Origin: Olsenella sp. KGMB02461
GTDB taxonomy: Bacteria > Actinomycetota > Coriobacteriia > Coriobacteriales > Atopobiaceae
Reading direction: 5' to 3'
Assembly: GCF_012584445.1 (NCBI RefSeq)
Contig: NZ_JABAHI010000008.1
Coordinates: 1,470,937-1,534,936, forward strand
Length of the DNA: 64,000 nucleotides
Below are positions 53,852 through 63,600 of the stretch, one piece after another; positions within the stretch are counted from its first letter, which is position 1, and every line of letters starts with the position of its first letter. The translations under genes were made by a program, and so were the position numbers. Under the pieces are notes generated by a model. The model worked only from the letters and a program-made list of their open reading frames with translations. It searched no databases and had not been told where the DNA came from.

Positions 53852-54061
53852 GAAACTGCTCCTTTGCGCCCGCAGGGGCTGGTAGCGGCGCTGCCTCATG
53901 GCAGCCTGTCACACCCCTGGGGCGCGACCCGCCAAGGAGCCGGTCTCAGGGGTCATCGACTGTGCGGTCGAGGTTTCATCTAAACCCTTTCTCCTTTGAT
54001 GACCCACGTCTGCGCGGCGCCCCGATTTGCCAGAGACGCCCGCCAAAGCGTTCCTATTCTA
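53852..54061 (-). promoter_or_regulatory. possible structured 5' leader of the magnesium operon
   Basis: A TAGAAT -10 candidate on the minus strand (54056-54061) would give a leader of about 195 nt. In it GGGTCATC (minus sense, 54005-53998) pairs with GATGACCC (53957-53950), enclosing two smaller stems (AGGGTTT/AAACCT and CGAC/GTCG), a three-way junction. A second stem CCCCTG/CAGGGG (53952-53947 with 53919-53914) shares three bases with the first, so the two exclude each other, as in switching RNAs. I do not recognise the M-box consensus. Confidence 0.45.
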
Positions 54062-54454
54062 CACGCTCTGCCCCTATGTACCCCCTCGGCTACCAGCCAA
54101 CTCTGCCGACGGGCACAACTTTTACCCGCCACTCCCTGCGTGGGGGCTACCCCTGGTCGCGCTTTCTCGCGTCCCTGGACTAAACTACGATAAACTCGGA
54201 TAAACTAATAGTCCTCGTAGAGCGCCATGCGCCCTCGCAGAACGCGGTGCCGCATTGGCCGCGCCGTCACTTCGCTCCCCTTGCAGCTGCCGAGAAACCC
54301 GTGCCCTCCCAGGTTCGTGCCCATGGGCCTCCCGGCGCTCGCCATTGCTCAGGACCCTGCCAAGAGCTCCTCCTCCCTTGAGGCTGCTTGCCCCTGCCAA
54401 GAGCCCCCCCAGGGCCGCAGGCTGCTGCTACCAGGGATTTTAGAAAGGACCGTC
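54062..54454. other. divergent intergenic region before the second DeoR gene
   Basis: No gene recognised. CGATAAACT/GGATAAACT direct repeats at about 54187-54206 may be promoter or operator elements. GCCGAGAAACCC is at 54289-54300. Confidence 0.45.
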
Positions 54455-55219
54455 ATGTTTTTGAAAGAGCGCCAGGACGCCATCGCAGACCTCATTGCCC
54501 TGGAAGGCCGCGTGACTGTGGGCGAGCTGGCTCAGCTTTTTGGCGTGAGCGACGACTGCATTCGCAAGGACCTCAAAACCTTGGTAGAGCAGGGAAGGGC
54601 TCGCAAAGTCTACGGCGGCGCCATACGGCCGGAGTCGTTGGCCGACCGCATGATCATGAATCGCGTGGACATCCATGAGCCTCAAAAGCGCGCCTTGGCC
54701 CAAAAGGCTTACGAGCTGGTGGAGGAGAACTCCACCATCTACCTGGACTGTTCTTCCACCAACCACTATCTGGCGGAGCTTTTGGCTACCGGCCCCAAGC
54801 CGCTCCATGTGGCTTCCAACATGATAGATGTGCTCCAAGTGTTGGCCGGTCACGATCACCTGCAGGTCACGGGCATTGGCGGCACGGTCTCCGGCGAGCT
54901 CAACGGCTTTACCGGTCCTCAGACTCTGGCCATGTTGGAGCCCCTGCGCTTTGATGCGGCTTTTATGGGCGCGCTGGGGGTGGATCCCAAAACTGGAGAT
55001 GTAACCACCTTTGACGCCGATGACGGTATGGTCAAGCGCGCCGTCCTTGCCCGTTGCCAGGTCGCCTACCTGCTCATCGACAGTTCCAAGGTGGGAGCCT
55101 GGGGCACGTTTTCCTATGCCACTTTGGACTCCTTTGCAGGCATCGTCATGGAACCGGAGGCCAAAGAGACGGCCCGTGGCCAAGTGTTGGCCGAGCTTCA
55201 GGCTCCCTTGCTTTGGTAG
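54455..55219 (+). CDS. DeoR family transcriptional regulator (glycyl-radical operon)
   Basis: 254 aa from ATG 54455 (GAAAGGA upstream); the frame is open 76 codons further 5' without signals and through a repeat. DeoR HTH 1-57 (RQDAIADLIALEGRVTVGELAQLF, DCIRKDLKTLVEQGRARKVYGGAI) and DeoRC sensor domain (STIYLDCSSTNHYLAELL, VASNMIDVLQVL, GIGGTVSGELNGFTGPQ, YLLIDSSKVG). A close relative of the regulator at 43142 but without its long linker. Probably controls the glycyl radical enzyme operon downstream, where TTTTCCCTC-AAAAC repeats occur. Confidence 0.9.
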   Translation: MFLKERQDAIADLIALEGRVTVGELAQLFGVSDDCIRKDLKTLVEQGRARKVYGGAIRPESLADRMIMNRVDIHEPQKRALAQKAYELVEENSTIYLDCSSTNHYLAELLATGPKPLHVASNMIDVLQVLAGHDHLQVTGIGGTVSGELNGFTGPQTLAMLEPLRFDAAFMGALGVDPKTGDVTTFDADDGMVKRAVLARCQVAYLLIDSSKVGAWGTFSYATLDSFAGIVMEPEAKETARGQVLAELQAPLLW

Positions 55220-55791
55220 GGGATGTAGCTAGGCGCGGCTGCCAAGGTACTTTGCCCTGCAGTTGGTGATGAAAGCTCTCTGCGCACATGTCGGGCGCGT
55301 GGCTCATACGCTTGGCTCGTAATTAGAGGTCTGACTGCACTGGGGTTTTGCAAAACCCCAGTGCAACTAACCCCGGTAATAACGCGTTTTCCCTCAAAAC
55401 AGGCCTTTTTCCCTCGAAAACCATGCCGAAAACCCTCTAATAACGAGATGACCGCCCAGAGACCGCAACTCAACAACCCGGCGACGGACCCTTCCTGGCT
55501 CTCGCTCTCCGCTCAGCCCTTCCTACCTGCCATTCGTGGAGAAAACGCGACGAATTGGGCGAGAGTACGATAAAGTAAGAGCATCCGCAGCACAACTGCG
55601 ATAGAATCAGAGCCAGCAGGGGGGCCTTCTCGGCATCCCGCCGCATCAGCACTGGCCGCATCGGCACTGGCCGCTTAGGCATCCCGCAGGGCAGCCGCAC
55701 TGGACCACCACCGGCACTGGACGCGCGAGCGGCGCACCCCGCGACCCTGCTGCAAAACCCCAGGTACATCCCATCGCAACTCGGAGGCGCC
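55220..55791. promoter_or_regulatory. 572-bp leader of the glycyl-radical operon
   Basis: No gene recognised. Contains the CACTGGGGTTTT palindrome (55336-55365); three related words CGTTTTCCCTCAAAAC (55385-55400), CTTTTTCCCTCGAAAACC (55405-55422) and CGAAAACCCTCTA (55427-55439), likely DeoR sites; TAATAACG repeated at about 55377 and 55437; a TAGAAT -10 candidate at 55602-55607; and AAAACCCCAGG at about 55755. Confidence 0.55.
55336..55365. repeat. CACTGGGGTTTT palindrome, copy 2
   Basis: Perfect 30-bp palindrome, half site TGCACTGGGGTTTTG. Matches 9205-9232 apart from the centre and ends. Confidence 0.9.
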
Positions 55792-58092
55792 ATGCTCACC
55801 CCGCGCACGCAAGCCATCAAAGACAGCCTATTTGCCAAGCCTCGCGTCATCGACCTGGAGCGCGCCCTGCTCTATCAGGAGAGCTACGAGCAGACCCAGG
55901 GGGAGCCGGCCATCCTGCGCCGCGCAAAAGCGCTGGTGCATCTGCTGGAGAACCACGAGATCGTCATCGACGAGCACGACCTGTTCGCAGGCAACCGCAC
56001 CCGTGAGCCTCGCGCCGGCGTGCTGTCACCCGAGATGAGCCCCTACTGGATCCTGGACGAGCTGGATCAGTTCCCTGTGCGTCCGCAGGACCGCTTCGAG
56101 ATGTCTGAAGCCGATAAAACCCTCTACCGCGACCAGGTCTATCCCTTCTGGGCCGGGCAGAGCTTGAACGATTGGTATCGCGCGCATCTGGATCCCCAGG
56201 TGGCAGAGGCGCAGACCACCAAGGTGTTCGCCGTGGCACAAACCGACAAGGGCCAAGGCCACATCATCCCCAACTTCCCGGTGCTCATGGAGCGCGGTTG
56301 GGCGGCGCTGCTGGAGGATGCGAAGCAGCAGCTGGCATCCCAGCCTGACAACCTATTCTACCAGGCGGCGGTCATCGTCCTTGAGGGCGCCATCGCCTAC
56401 ATCCGCCGCTACGAGTCTGCCTGCCGCACCTTGGCGCAAGACCCTGCCACCTCTCCGGAGCGCGCGCAGGAGCTGCAAGAGATGGCCGATATTCTCGGCA
56501 ACTTGGCCGCGCGTGCCCCCCAAGACTTCCGTGAGGGCCTGCAGCAGCTCTGGCTGGCCGAGCTGGTCTGCGAGCACGAGTCCAACGCAAGCTCCATCTC
56601 GCTGGGCCGCGTGGACCAGTACCTCTGGCCGCTCTATCAGGCCTCCAAAGCCGCAGGCACAAGCGACGAGGCCATCCGCGAGTGGCTCCAGGACTTCTAC
56701 CTCAAGTGCAACACCATCGTGTTCGCCCGTTCCACGGAGAGCGCCAAGTTCTTCGCCGGATTCCCCTCGGGCTTCAACATCGTGGTGGGCGGCATGGACG
56801 CCATGGGCCAGGATGCCACTAACGAGCTCTCCAGCCTGCTGTTGGACGTGCAAAACGACACCCGCCTGCCTCAGCCCAACCTCTCGCTACGCATGCATGC
56901 CCAAACCCCGGCGTCGCTGCTGCACGAGGCGGCCCAGGTCATCCGCCTGGGAGACGGCATGCCCCAGGTCTTCAACGACGAGGTCAACATCCTGGCCTTC
57001 GTGAACCGCGGCATCTCGCTGGAGGACGCCCGCGACTACGGCGTGGTGGGCTGCGTGGAGCTCTCCATCCCCGGCGCCATGTACGGCCTGCACGACATCA
57101 GCATGTTCAACATGGTGCGCTGCCTGGAGATCGCCCTGCGCGAGAACCCCCAGGGCTTCGCCACCTTCGACGAGCTCATCGACGCTACCGAGAAGGTCAT
57201 CGACCGCTACGTGGAGCTCATGGTGCGCGGGTGCAACACCTGCGACGAGGCTCACGCAGCCACCTCTCCCACGCCGCTGCTCTCCTGCCTCATCAACGAC
57301 TGCATGGAGAACGGGCAAGACCTCACCGCCGGCGGCGCGCGCTACAACCCCTCAGGCGTCCAGGGCGTGGGCACCGCCAACCTGGCAGACTCTTTGGAGG
57401 TCATCCGCCAGGCGGTCTTCGAGGAGCAGCTGCTCACCTTGCCCCAGCTCGTCGCCATGCTGGACCGCGACTGGGCCGGCGAGGGCGACGAGGTCTGGCG
57501 CCAGCGCTTCATCAACCGTTATCCCAAGTACGGCAACGACGTGGATCAGGTAGACGAGCTGGGCGCCCGCTTGCTCTCCCACTACGGCCACGAGGTGGCC
57601 GGTTACACCAATCCCCGCGGCGGCCACTTCCAGCCGGGCTCCTACACCGTGAGCGCCCACATCCCGCTGGGCGAGGCCTGCGGCGCCACCCCCGACGGCC
57701 GCCATGCCCACGAGCAGCTGGCCGACGGCGGCCTTTCCCCCATGGTGGGCCGCGATACCAACGGGCCCACGGCAAGCCTGCGCTCGGTGTCCAAGCTGGA
57801 CAACGCGCTGGATTCCAACGGGTCCCTGCTCAACGTCAAGTTCTCCCCGGCCACCCTGGCCGGGGAGGAGGGCCTGGCCAAGATGGCCGCCTACCTCAAG
57901 GCCTTCTCGCGCTACAAGATCCAGCACATCCAGTTCAACGTGGTGGACCGCGCCACCCTCCTGGACGCCCAGAAGCATCCCGAGAACCACAAAGACCTGG
58001 TGGTGCGCGTCGCCGGCTACTCCGCCATGTTCGTGGAGTTGGCCCGCGGCATCCAGGATGACATCATCAACCGGAGCGAGCATGTGCTCTAA
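55792..58092 (+). CDS. glycyl radical enzyme, YbiW/PflD type (probable 1,5-anhydroglucitol-6-phosphate lyase or related)
   Basis: 766 aa, CTCGGAGG upstream. PFL-like N-domain to about 600 with the thiyl Cys C421 and Glu423 in YGVVGCVELSIPG, and the C-terminal glycyl radical loop VVRVAGYSAMF with G742. The single Cys followed by Val-Glu is the dehydratase/lyase pattern, not the Cys-Cys of pyruvate formate-lyase. GCVELSIPG and the downstream activase plus FsaA-like aldolase repeat the E. coli ybiW-ybiY-fsaA set. From memory, YbiW-type enzymes were recently assigned to 1,5-anhydroglucitol 6-phosphate, giving 1-deoxyfructose 6-phosphate that FSA cleaves; I infer the same here. Oxygen-sensitive, cytosolic. 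Confidence 0.85.
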   Translation: MLTPRTQAIKDSLFAKPRVIDLERALLYQESYEQTQGEPAILRRAKALVHLLENHEIVIDEHDLFAGNRTREPRAGVLSPEMSPYWILDELDQFPVRPQDRFEMSEADKTLYRDQVYPFWAGQSLNDWYRAHLDPQVAEAQTTKVFAVAQTDKGQGHIIPNFPVLMERGWAALLEDAKQQLASQPDNLFYQAAVIVLEGAIAYIRRYESACRTLAQDPATSPERAQELQEMADILGNLAARAPQDFREGLQQLWLAELVCEHESNASSISLGRVDQYLWPLYQASKAAGTSDEAIREWLQDFYLKCNTIVFARSTESAKFFAGFPSGFNIVVGGMDAMGQDATNELSSLLLDVQNDTRLPQPNLSLRMHAQTPASLLHEAAQVIRLGDGMPQVFNDEVNILAFVNRGISLEDARDYGVVGCVELSIPGAMYGLHDISMFNMVRCLEIALRENPQGFATFDELIDATEKVIDRYVELMVRGCNTCDEAHAATSPTPLLSCLINDCMENGQDLTAGGARYNPSGVQGVGTANLADSLEVIRQAVFEEQLLTLPQLVAMLDRDWAGEGDEVWRQRFINRYPKYGNDVDQVDELGARLLSHYGHEVAGYTNPRGGHFQPGSYTVSAHIPLGEACGATPDGRHAHEQLADGGLSPMVGRDTNGPTASLRSVSKLDNALDSNGSLLNVKFSPATLAGEEGLAKMAAYLKAFSRYKIQHIQFNVVDRATLLDAQKHPENHKDLVVRVAGYSAMFVELARGIQDDIINRSEHVL

Positions 58093-59044
58093 GCCCGCGC
58101 CCGCAACCCCTGCCGCCCCCCACAGCTCGCAGGCAGACCCCAACATTCCGGCAGCTCCCGCACCCTCTGTGCCCCAAGCTGCCAAGAAACCCGCCTGCCT
58201 CACTGCCCCCGTCACCAATGTGCAGCGCTATTCCCTGCACGACGGCGGCGGCATCCGCACCACGGTCTTCTTGAAGGGCTGCCCCTTCAAGTGCCCCTGG
58301 TGCTGCAACCCCGAGAACCTGTCGAGCGCGCCCGAGGTCTCCTTCAAGGAGTCCCTCTGCATGGGCTGCACCCCCAAAGCCCCAGGCGAAAGGCTCTGCT
58401 CCACCCCGCCCGAGCTCTGTCCCACCGGCGCCAAGACGCTCTTGGGCGTGCCGCGCGCCCCGGAGGACATGGCTCAGGAGGTGCTGCGCGATGCCGTGCT
58501 CTTCGAGGAGTCCAACGGCGGCATCACTGCCTCCGGCGGAGAGGCGCTTCTCTGGGCAGACTGGCTTGTCGCCTTCTTTGGCTGCATCAAGAAGGCGGCC
58601 ATGAAGACGGCCCTGGAGACCACGCTGGCGGTGAAGGCGCCCCGCCTCCAAGACCTCGCGAGTGTCTGCGACCTCTGGCTGGTGGACTTCAAGATCGCAG
58701 ACCGCCAGCGCTCCCTGGACCTCATTGGCGTCGACCCTCAGATCCGCGACGCCCAGCTCCAGGAGCTTCTGGCGAGTGGAGCGCGGGTGGTGGCGCGCAT
58801 GCCCATCATCCCGGGATTCACCGACGGCCCCGCCAACGTGGCCGCCAACCTGGACCGCATCCGCGAGCTGGGCATTGGCCGAGTGGACATTTTGCCCTTC
58901 CATCAGCTGGGCAGCGGCAAGTACGACGCCGTAGGGCGCTCCTATGACCTGGGAGACCTAGCCGCCCTCACAGACGACCAGACGGCCTGGATTGTGGAGG
59001 AAGCGTCTAAAAGAGGGCTCAACGCGACGCTCCACGGCGAATAA
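58082..59044 (+). CDS. glycyl radical enzyme activase (radical SAM)
   Basis: 320 aa from ATG 58082, overlapping the end of the glycyl radical enzyme gene by 11 bp. After an unusual 35-residue Ala/Pro/Ser-rich N-terminal extension comes QRYSLHDGGGIRTTVFLKGC and the radical SAM cluster C67-x3-C71-x2-C74 in CPFKCPWCCNPEN. The ferredoxin-like insert that normally binds two more 4Fe-4S clusters is shortened here, with only C93, C96, C106 and C113, enough for one cluster. GGITASGGEAL is the SAM-binding GGE-type motif. It abstracts hydrogen to make the glycyl radical on G742 of the partner. Confidence 0.93.
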   Translation: MCSKPAPATPAAPHSSQADPNIPAAPAPSVPQAAKKPACLTAPVTNVQRYSLHDGGGIRTTVFLKGCPFKCPWCCNPENLSSAPEVSFKESLCMGCTPKAPGERLCSTPPELCPTGAKTLLGVPRAPEDMAQEVLRDAVLFEESNGGITASGGEALLWADWLVAFFGCIKKAAMKTALETTLAVKAPRLQDLASVCDLWLVDFKIADRQRSLDLIGVDPQIRDAQLQELLASGARVVARMPIIPGFTDGPANVAANLDRIRELGIGRVDILPFHQLGSGKYDAVGRSYDLGDLAALTDDQTAWIVEEASKRGLNATLHGE

Positions 59045-59193
59045 GCGCCTGTTACTGATATCCCTGATTCCCCTAAAACCCCGATCGCCAGAGCATGGCC
59101 CAGTGCCGCTAGACTGGATTCAAAGAGTTTTCAACTGGTGTACACGCGTGTTGCCGCAGAGGAGAGCGCGCATAAACAATGAAAGGATTTACC

Positions 59194-59868
59194 ATGGAAC
59201 TCATTCTGGACACCGCCGATCTCGAGGCTATCCGCGAGCTCAACGACCTCTACGCTGTTGACGGCGTGACCACCAACCCCACCATCATCACCAAGAGCGG
59301 CAAGTCCTTCGAGGAGATCCGCGACGGCCTGTTGGAGATCCTCTCCCCCGAGCAGAAGCTCTTCATCCAGGTCGTAGCCACCGACTTCGACGGCATCATG
59401 GCCGAGGCCCGCTACATCACCTCCCTGCGTCCCGAGAACACCTACGTCAAGATCCCCGTCACCCGCGACGGCATGCGCGCCATCAAGGCCTGCAAGGCCG
59501 AGGGCATGGGCATCCTGGCCACCGCCATCTACTCCGCCAGCCAGGGCTTCATGGCCGCCAAGAACGGCGCCGACTACCTGGCTCCCTACGTCAACCGCAT
59601 GTGCAACCTGGGCGACGGCGTAGGCGAGGTCGTGCGTCTGCAGGCCATGCTCGAGCAGGCCAAGCTTCCCACCAAGATCCTGGCCGCTTCCTTCAAGAAC
59701 GTTGAGCAGGTCAACGAGCTTCTGGAGAACGGCATCGAAGCCGTGACCATCCCCGTGGACGTGGCCTTCAACATGCTCGACATCCCCTCCACCCCCATGG
59801 CTGTGGACGACTTCACCCGCAACTGGGAGGCTGCCTACGGCCGCACCACTCTGCTGCCCGCCGAGTAA
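59194..59868 (+). CDS. fsa: fructose-6-phosphate aldolase-like (FsaA group)
   Basis: 224 aa from ATG 59194 (TGAAAGGATTTACC upstream; the ATG at 59179 is part of that site). MELILDTADL, GVTTNPTIIT, Schiff-base K86 in TYVKIPVTRDG, TAIYSASQGFMAAKNGADY and LAPYVNRMCN closely follow E. coli FsaA, and it ends with the typical NWEAAYGRTT. As third gene after the glycyl radical enzyme and activase it would cleave the 1-deoxyketose phosphate product. It is clearly more FsaA-like than the TalC-like paralog at 49808. Terminator at 59995-60043. Confidence 0.9.
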   Translation: MELILDTADLEAIRELNDLYAVDGVTTNPTIITKSGKSFEEIRDGLLEILSPEQKLFIQVVATDFDGIMAEARYITSLRPENTYVKIPVTRDGMRAIKACKAEGMGILATAIYSASQGFMAAKNGADYLAPYVNRMCNLGDGVGEVVRLQAMLEQAKLPTKILAASFKNVEQVNELLENGIEAVTIPVDVAFNMLDIPSTPMAVDDFTRNWEAAYGRTTLLPAE

Positions 59869-60649
59869 CCCTTCCACCGGCCCTATTCGCAGCGCGCGGG
59901 CATAGCTCTGGCTTCCTTGCCGAGAATAGCCCCACCCTGGCTTGCGGCTTTCTCCTGCCGCCCTGAGCCGCCGCTAAATCGCAACTATAAATAAGCATGA
60001 AAAAGAGTCCCGACGCCCTATGGCGCGGGACTCTTTTTCATGCCCAGAGTCACGCTGCAAGTCGATGCCAGGCGCCGCTATAGCCGCTATAAAGAGCCCT
60101 ATATAAGCTCTGTGGCCAGTTCGTTGGTAGTAGATGGCTTAAGGAATATATTTCAAAATATGTTTACGAGTAAACTGTGGGTACATGTTGCCTATATGCA
60201 TCGATATATCTTCCCAATAAATGCAACCTAGAGCTTGGATAACAATAAGTCTAATTTCAGAAATACATTTCATGCCATATCTATATCTATAAATATAATG
60301 AAAACCCGTGCTAAAAGTGCTAAAAGCGCAACCACTATATTATCCAAATCTGAAGGTTTTTCAGATATTTTATGGTAGTCTTAATCGGTACACTCCCCTT
60401 AATCAAGGCAGGAGAACTCTGTACCGGCCGCCTATTGCACCTCCCCGTAACCCACCACGAAAAGTCGAAAGCTCAAAGCGTTAGGTCAGGCAGGCACCGC
60501 AGTTCCCAAAAAGGAGAGGTCCTCAGCTGGACAACCGGCTGGAACGGCGAGCATCTCGATCCTTCAAGCCCCGGTTTTTTCGCCAGGGCGCTTCACAGGA
60601 GATGTCGCCTGAAGATATCGAGTTGGATTGGGAAGGAAGGGCGAACACC
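59869..60649. other. 781-bp intergenic region, AT-rich leader of the adhesin gene
   Basis: No gene recognised. After the terminator the DNA from about 60090 to 60390 is far more A/T-rich than the rest of the window, with many TATAT words and a GTGCTAAAA tandem near 60310; it probably holds the adhesin promoter. AAAAGGAGAGG at 60510-60519 is a good ribosome-binding site 8 nt before an in-frame CTG (60527), so translation might begin 41 codons earlier than the ATG chosen. Confidence 0.5.
59995..60043. terminator. bidirectional terminator
   Basis: 18-bp perfect stem (59995-60012 with 60026-60043) with A5/T5 flanks inside the arms. Confidence 0.92.
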
Positions 60650-63600
60650 ATGTCGAAAGACATTTGGACGTTCAAGGACACGTTGGCAGGCAAGATCCTG
60701 ACCATGGTCATGTCTGTCATCCTGGTGACAAGCACGATCAGTACCGACGCGCTGGCCTTTGCCTTGAACAACCCTGACGCGGATGCTGCCCCCGTCGCCG
60801 ACGTGGCAGACTCCACCAAGGTTGCTTTTGAGATTAGCGAAGGCGCTTCCGTCGAGGTCAAAGGTGCAGACGGCCAACCTGTTGCCGTCAAAAACGGCGA
60901 CATGGTCGAGGCCCCCTCACATGAGGCCCTCACCTTTGCCCCCGCTGCCGAGAAGGGCTACACCCTGGAGTCTGTGACTCTTGGTGACAAGGCTCTCGAG
61001 GCCAAGGAGGACGGCAAGTACGAGATCGCTGCCGACGACATGGCTGGCGACCCTCTTACTGTGAAGGTGAAGGCTCAGGCTGAGGTTGAGGCTGTGCCTG
61101 AGGAGGCTCCTGCTGAGGAAGAGCCTGCCGCTGAGAAGGCCCCCGCTGAAGAAGAGGAGCCTGCTGCCGAAGAGGCTGCAGATCCCGCTGATGCAGTAGC
61201 TCCCGAAGAGGCTAAGACTGTTGAGCAGACCAACGAGACTGCACCTGAGGACTCTCTGTTCAAGAGCACATCTGTGCTTGCTTCAATGAACGAAATGGTC
61301 TCCACTGCTGAGGAAGTACAGCAGTTCCATCCTGTGACAGTGGAGGGTGCCGGTGATACGAAGGAAGTCAGCGTTGGACTTGGTTCAATCAATGCCGAGA
61401 CGGCACCCAAGATCGCTGGCTATGATTTTGTGCATGCTCGTTTGAACGGCACTGAGGTTAACGGCCTTTACTTCGACAAAGAGAACGGCAAGCTTTACGT
61501 TACTGTTGCAGGCAGTGCTGTAGGCGGCACCGTAATTACCGATAGTAAAGATATTGTCTTTACCTATGCTGCTCATAAAGAAACTTATAATATCGACTAC
61601 AAGATCACTCTTGATGGTGCCGATGGCTCTCAGTATGGCCAGTTCGCAGGTCCCAAGACTGTAGTCGCAGGCAACACCTATCGCTTCTCATTCCTTCCCA
61701 ATATGGGCTATGCGATTAAGTCTGTAACGGTTAACGGGAAAACCATCCAGGCTTCTCAAGGTGAATATGAAGTAAACGATTGTGAGAGCAATCAGAGCGT
61801 CGTTATTGCACTGAGCAAGGCGACTGCCGGAAACTTCATTTACACAGCGGATACTTCTAATACGCAATTTATATATGGATCGACCACTAAGAATCCCGGT
61901 TCTGAGAGCAGGGTAGGCTATAAGCCTGCTGAATCAGTTTCTTTTGTTTTGCGTACTTCTCATCAGTGGAGTTCTAAAGAGAAAGCTCTCAATAAGCTCG
62001 TTCTATCTATCAACGGTGTTGAGTATTCAATTCAAACTCTATCTGGTAATGAGACCAAGAAGGAAACCAAGCTTTCAAATGGTATTACCGCAACTATCGA
62101 GAGCGATGGTACGCAGGCTCTTCAGTGCAACACAAGTGCATGCCGCTCGTGGCACACTCAATATCGCTATAAAGTAACGCTTACTGCTCCTAATAATAGT
62201 TTGATTTCGGGAGATATTTATCTATCAACGAATAGTAAAGACAAAGAGAATAAAGAGGTTTGGGCAACTGAGCTTACTGGCGTGGAGCCTCTTTATGCGT
62301 ATAACAATGGGTTTACAGCCGAGAAGGATCGTCTAAACCCAGAAAAGCATGTGTTCCTTACTCGAGGAAATGACGATGTTTACCTTTATGTCAAAGTCAA
62401 AGACGGCTATGACCCCAGCACTCTCAAGCTTGTTGTAAAAGAAAACGGCACCGAGAAGTCATACAGCCTTTCAGTAATTCCAAATTGGGGGATGCATGGT
62501 GAGTCAACAGCAAAAGAAAAAGGTGCGACCCACTACTTCGTTATCCCATCTAGTAATAGGTCTACTGACATTCGTGTATCTGTAACCGCCCAGAAGTATG
62601 TAGATAAATACAGCGTTGCCTATGACCTCAATCAGGGAACCGGAAGCTTCGCGCCTATTAATTCTCTGCAGCTGAATAGCCAGTTCACGCTGTCCTCGGA
62701 GATTCCAACACGCAAAGGTTATGTGTTTGCAGGTTGGAAGCTGGGCGATGGCGTCTATACTCCTGGCGATACTTTCAATCTGACTGAAGCGCTTGCAGGA
62801 AAAGCAAAAGAGATTTCGGCTAATAATTACCAGCTCACTTATGTCGCACAATGGACGGAAACGAAGCTGGCTACAGTTGCTCCCTATAAGATTCAGGTAA
62901 AGTTTGAGCAAGCAGACGGGTCTCTAAAAGATGGAGTGACACTAGCTGAGTTTGGTGTCATCGGAAAAGAAGCCTTTGTTCATGCTGGGCCTCTGGTAGA
63001 GAAACTTACTAGCGACAATAGCCTTCCTACAGATTGGGCTACTGAATATGACAGCGCTCCTACATGCAGTTCAGTAACTGTTAAAGAGGATGGCAGCTCT
63101 GTTCTTGAGGTAGTTTTCCATCGTCATAGGTATACCGTTACCTATACAGACGGTGTGGTTAATGATGTTGTCTTCGAGGATGAAGTACATAAGGATCTCA
63201 AGCGTGGTGTAGAGACCCCCGCCTATCAAGGCAAAACACCTACCCGTGAAGACTTCTTCTTTACCGGCTGGAGTCCTAAGCCAACTGACACTGTGACAAA
63301 AGACGTTACCTATGAGGCGCAGTGGGAGCACAAGTACGAGGTAGAGGTCACTGCCAACTCCACCACCGCCACCTACGACGGCACTGAGAAGACCGCCTCT
63401 GGCTTCGTGGGCGAGACCGAGCAGGGCATCCCTGTGACCGCCAACGGCCAGGCCTACTACGTCACCGGCCTCGCCTCTTCTGCCGCCGGCACCAATGTCG
63501 CCGACTCCAAGACCACCATCCCTGTCGAGGGCACCGCTGTGGTCAAGGACGCCGCCGGCAACGTGGTCACCGATCAGTTCAAGGTCAAGGTGACCGAGGG

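Noticed and set aside
53852..54061. M-box (ykoK) riboswitch
   Set aside because: The conserved M-box core words are absent, although a different structure is possible.
57704..58081. Extended 446-aa activase starting at 57704
   Set aside because: The extra 126 codons lie in a shadow frame of the glycyl radical enzyme gene; the real start is the ATG at 58082.
55792..58092. Pyruvate formate-lyase
   Set aside because: The active site has a single Cys followed by Val-Glu, not the adjacent Cys pair of true PflB, and the neighbours are an aldolase and a DeoR regulator.
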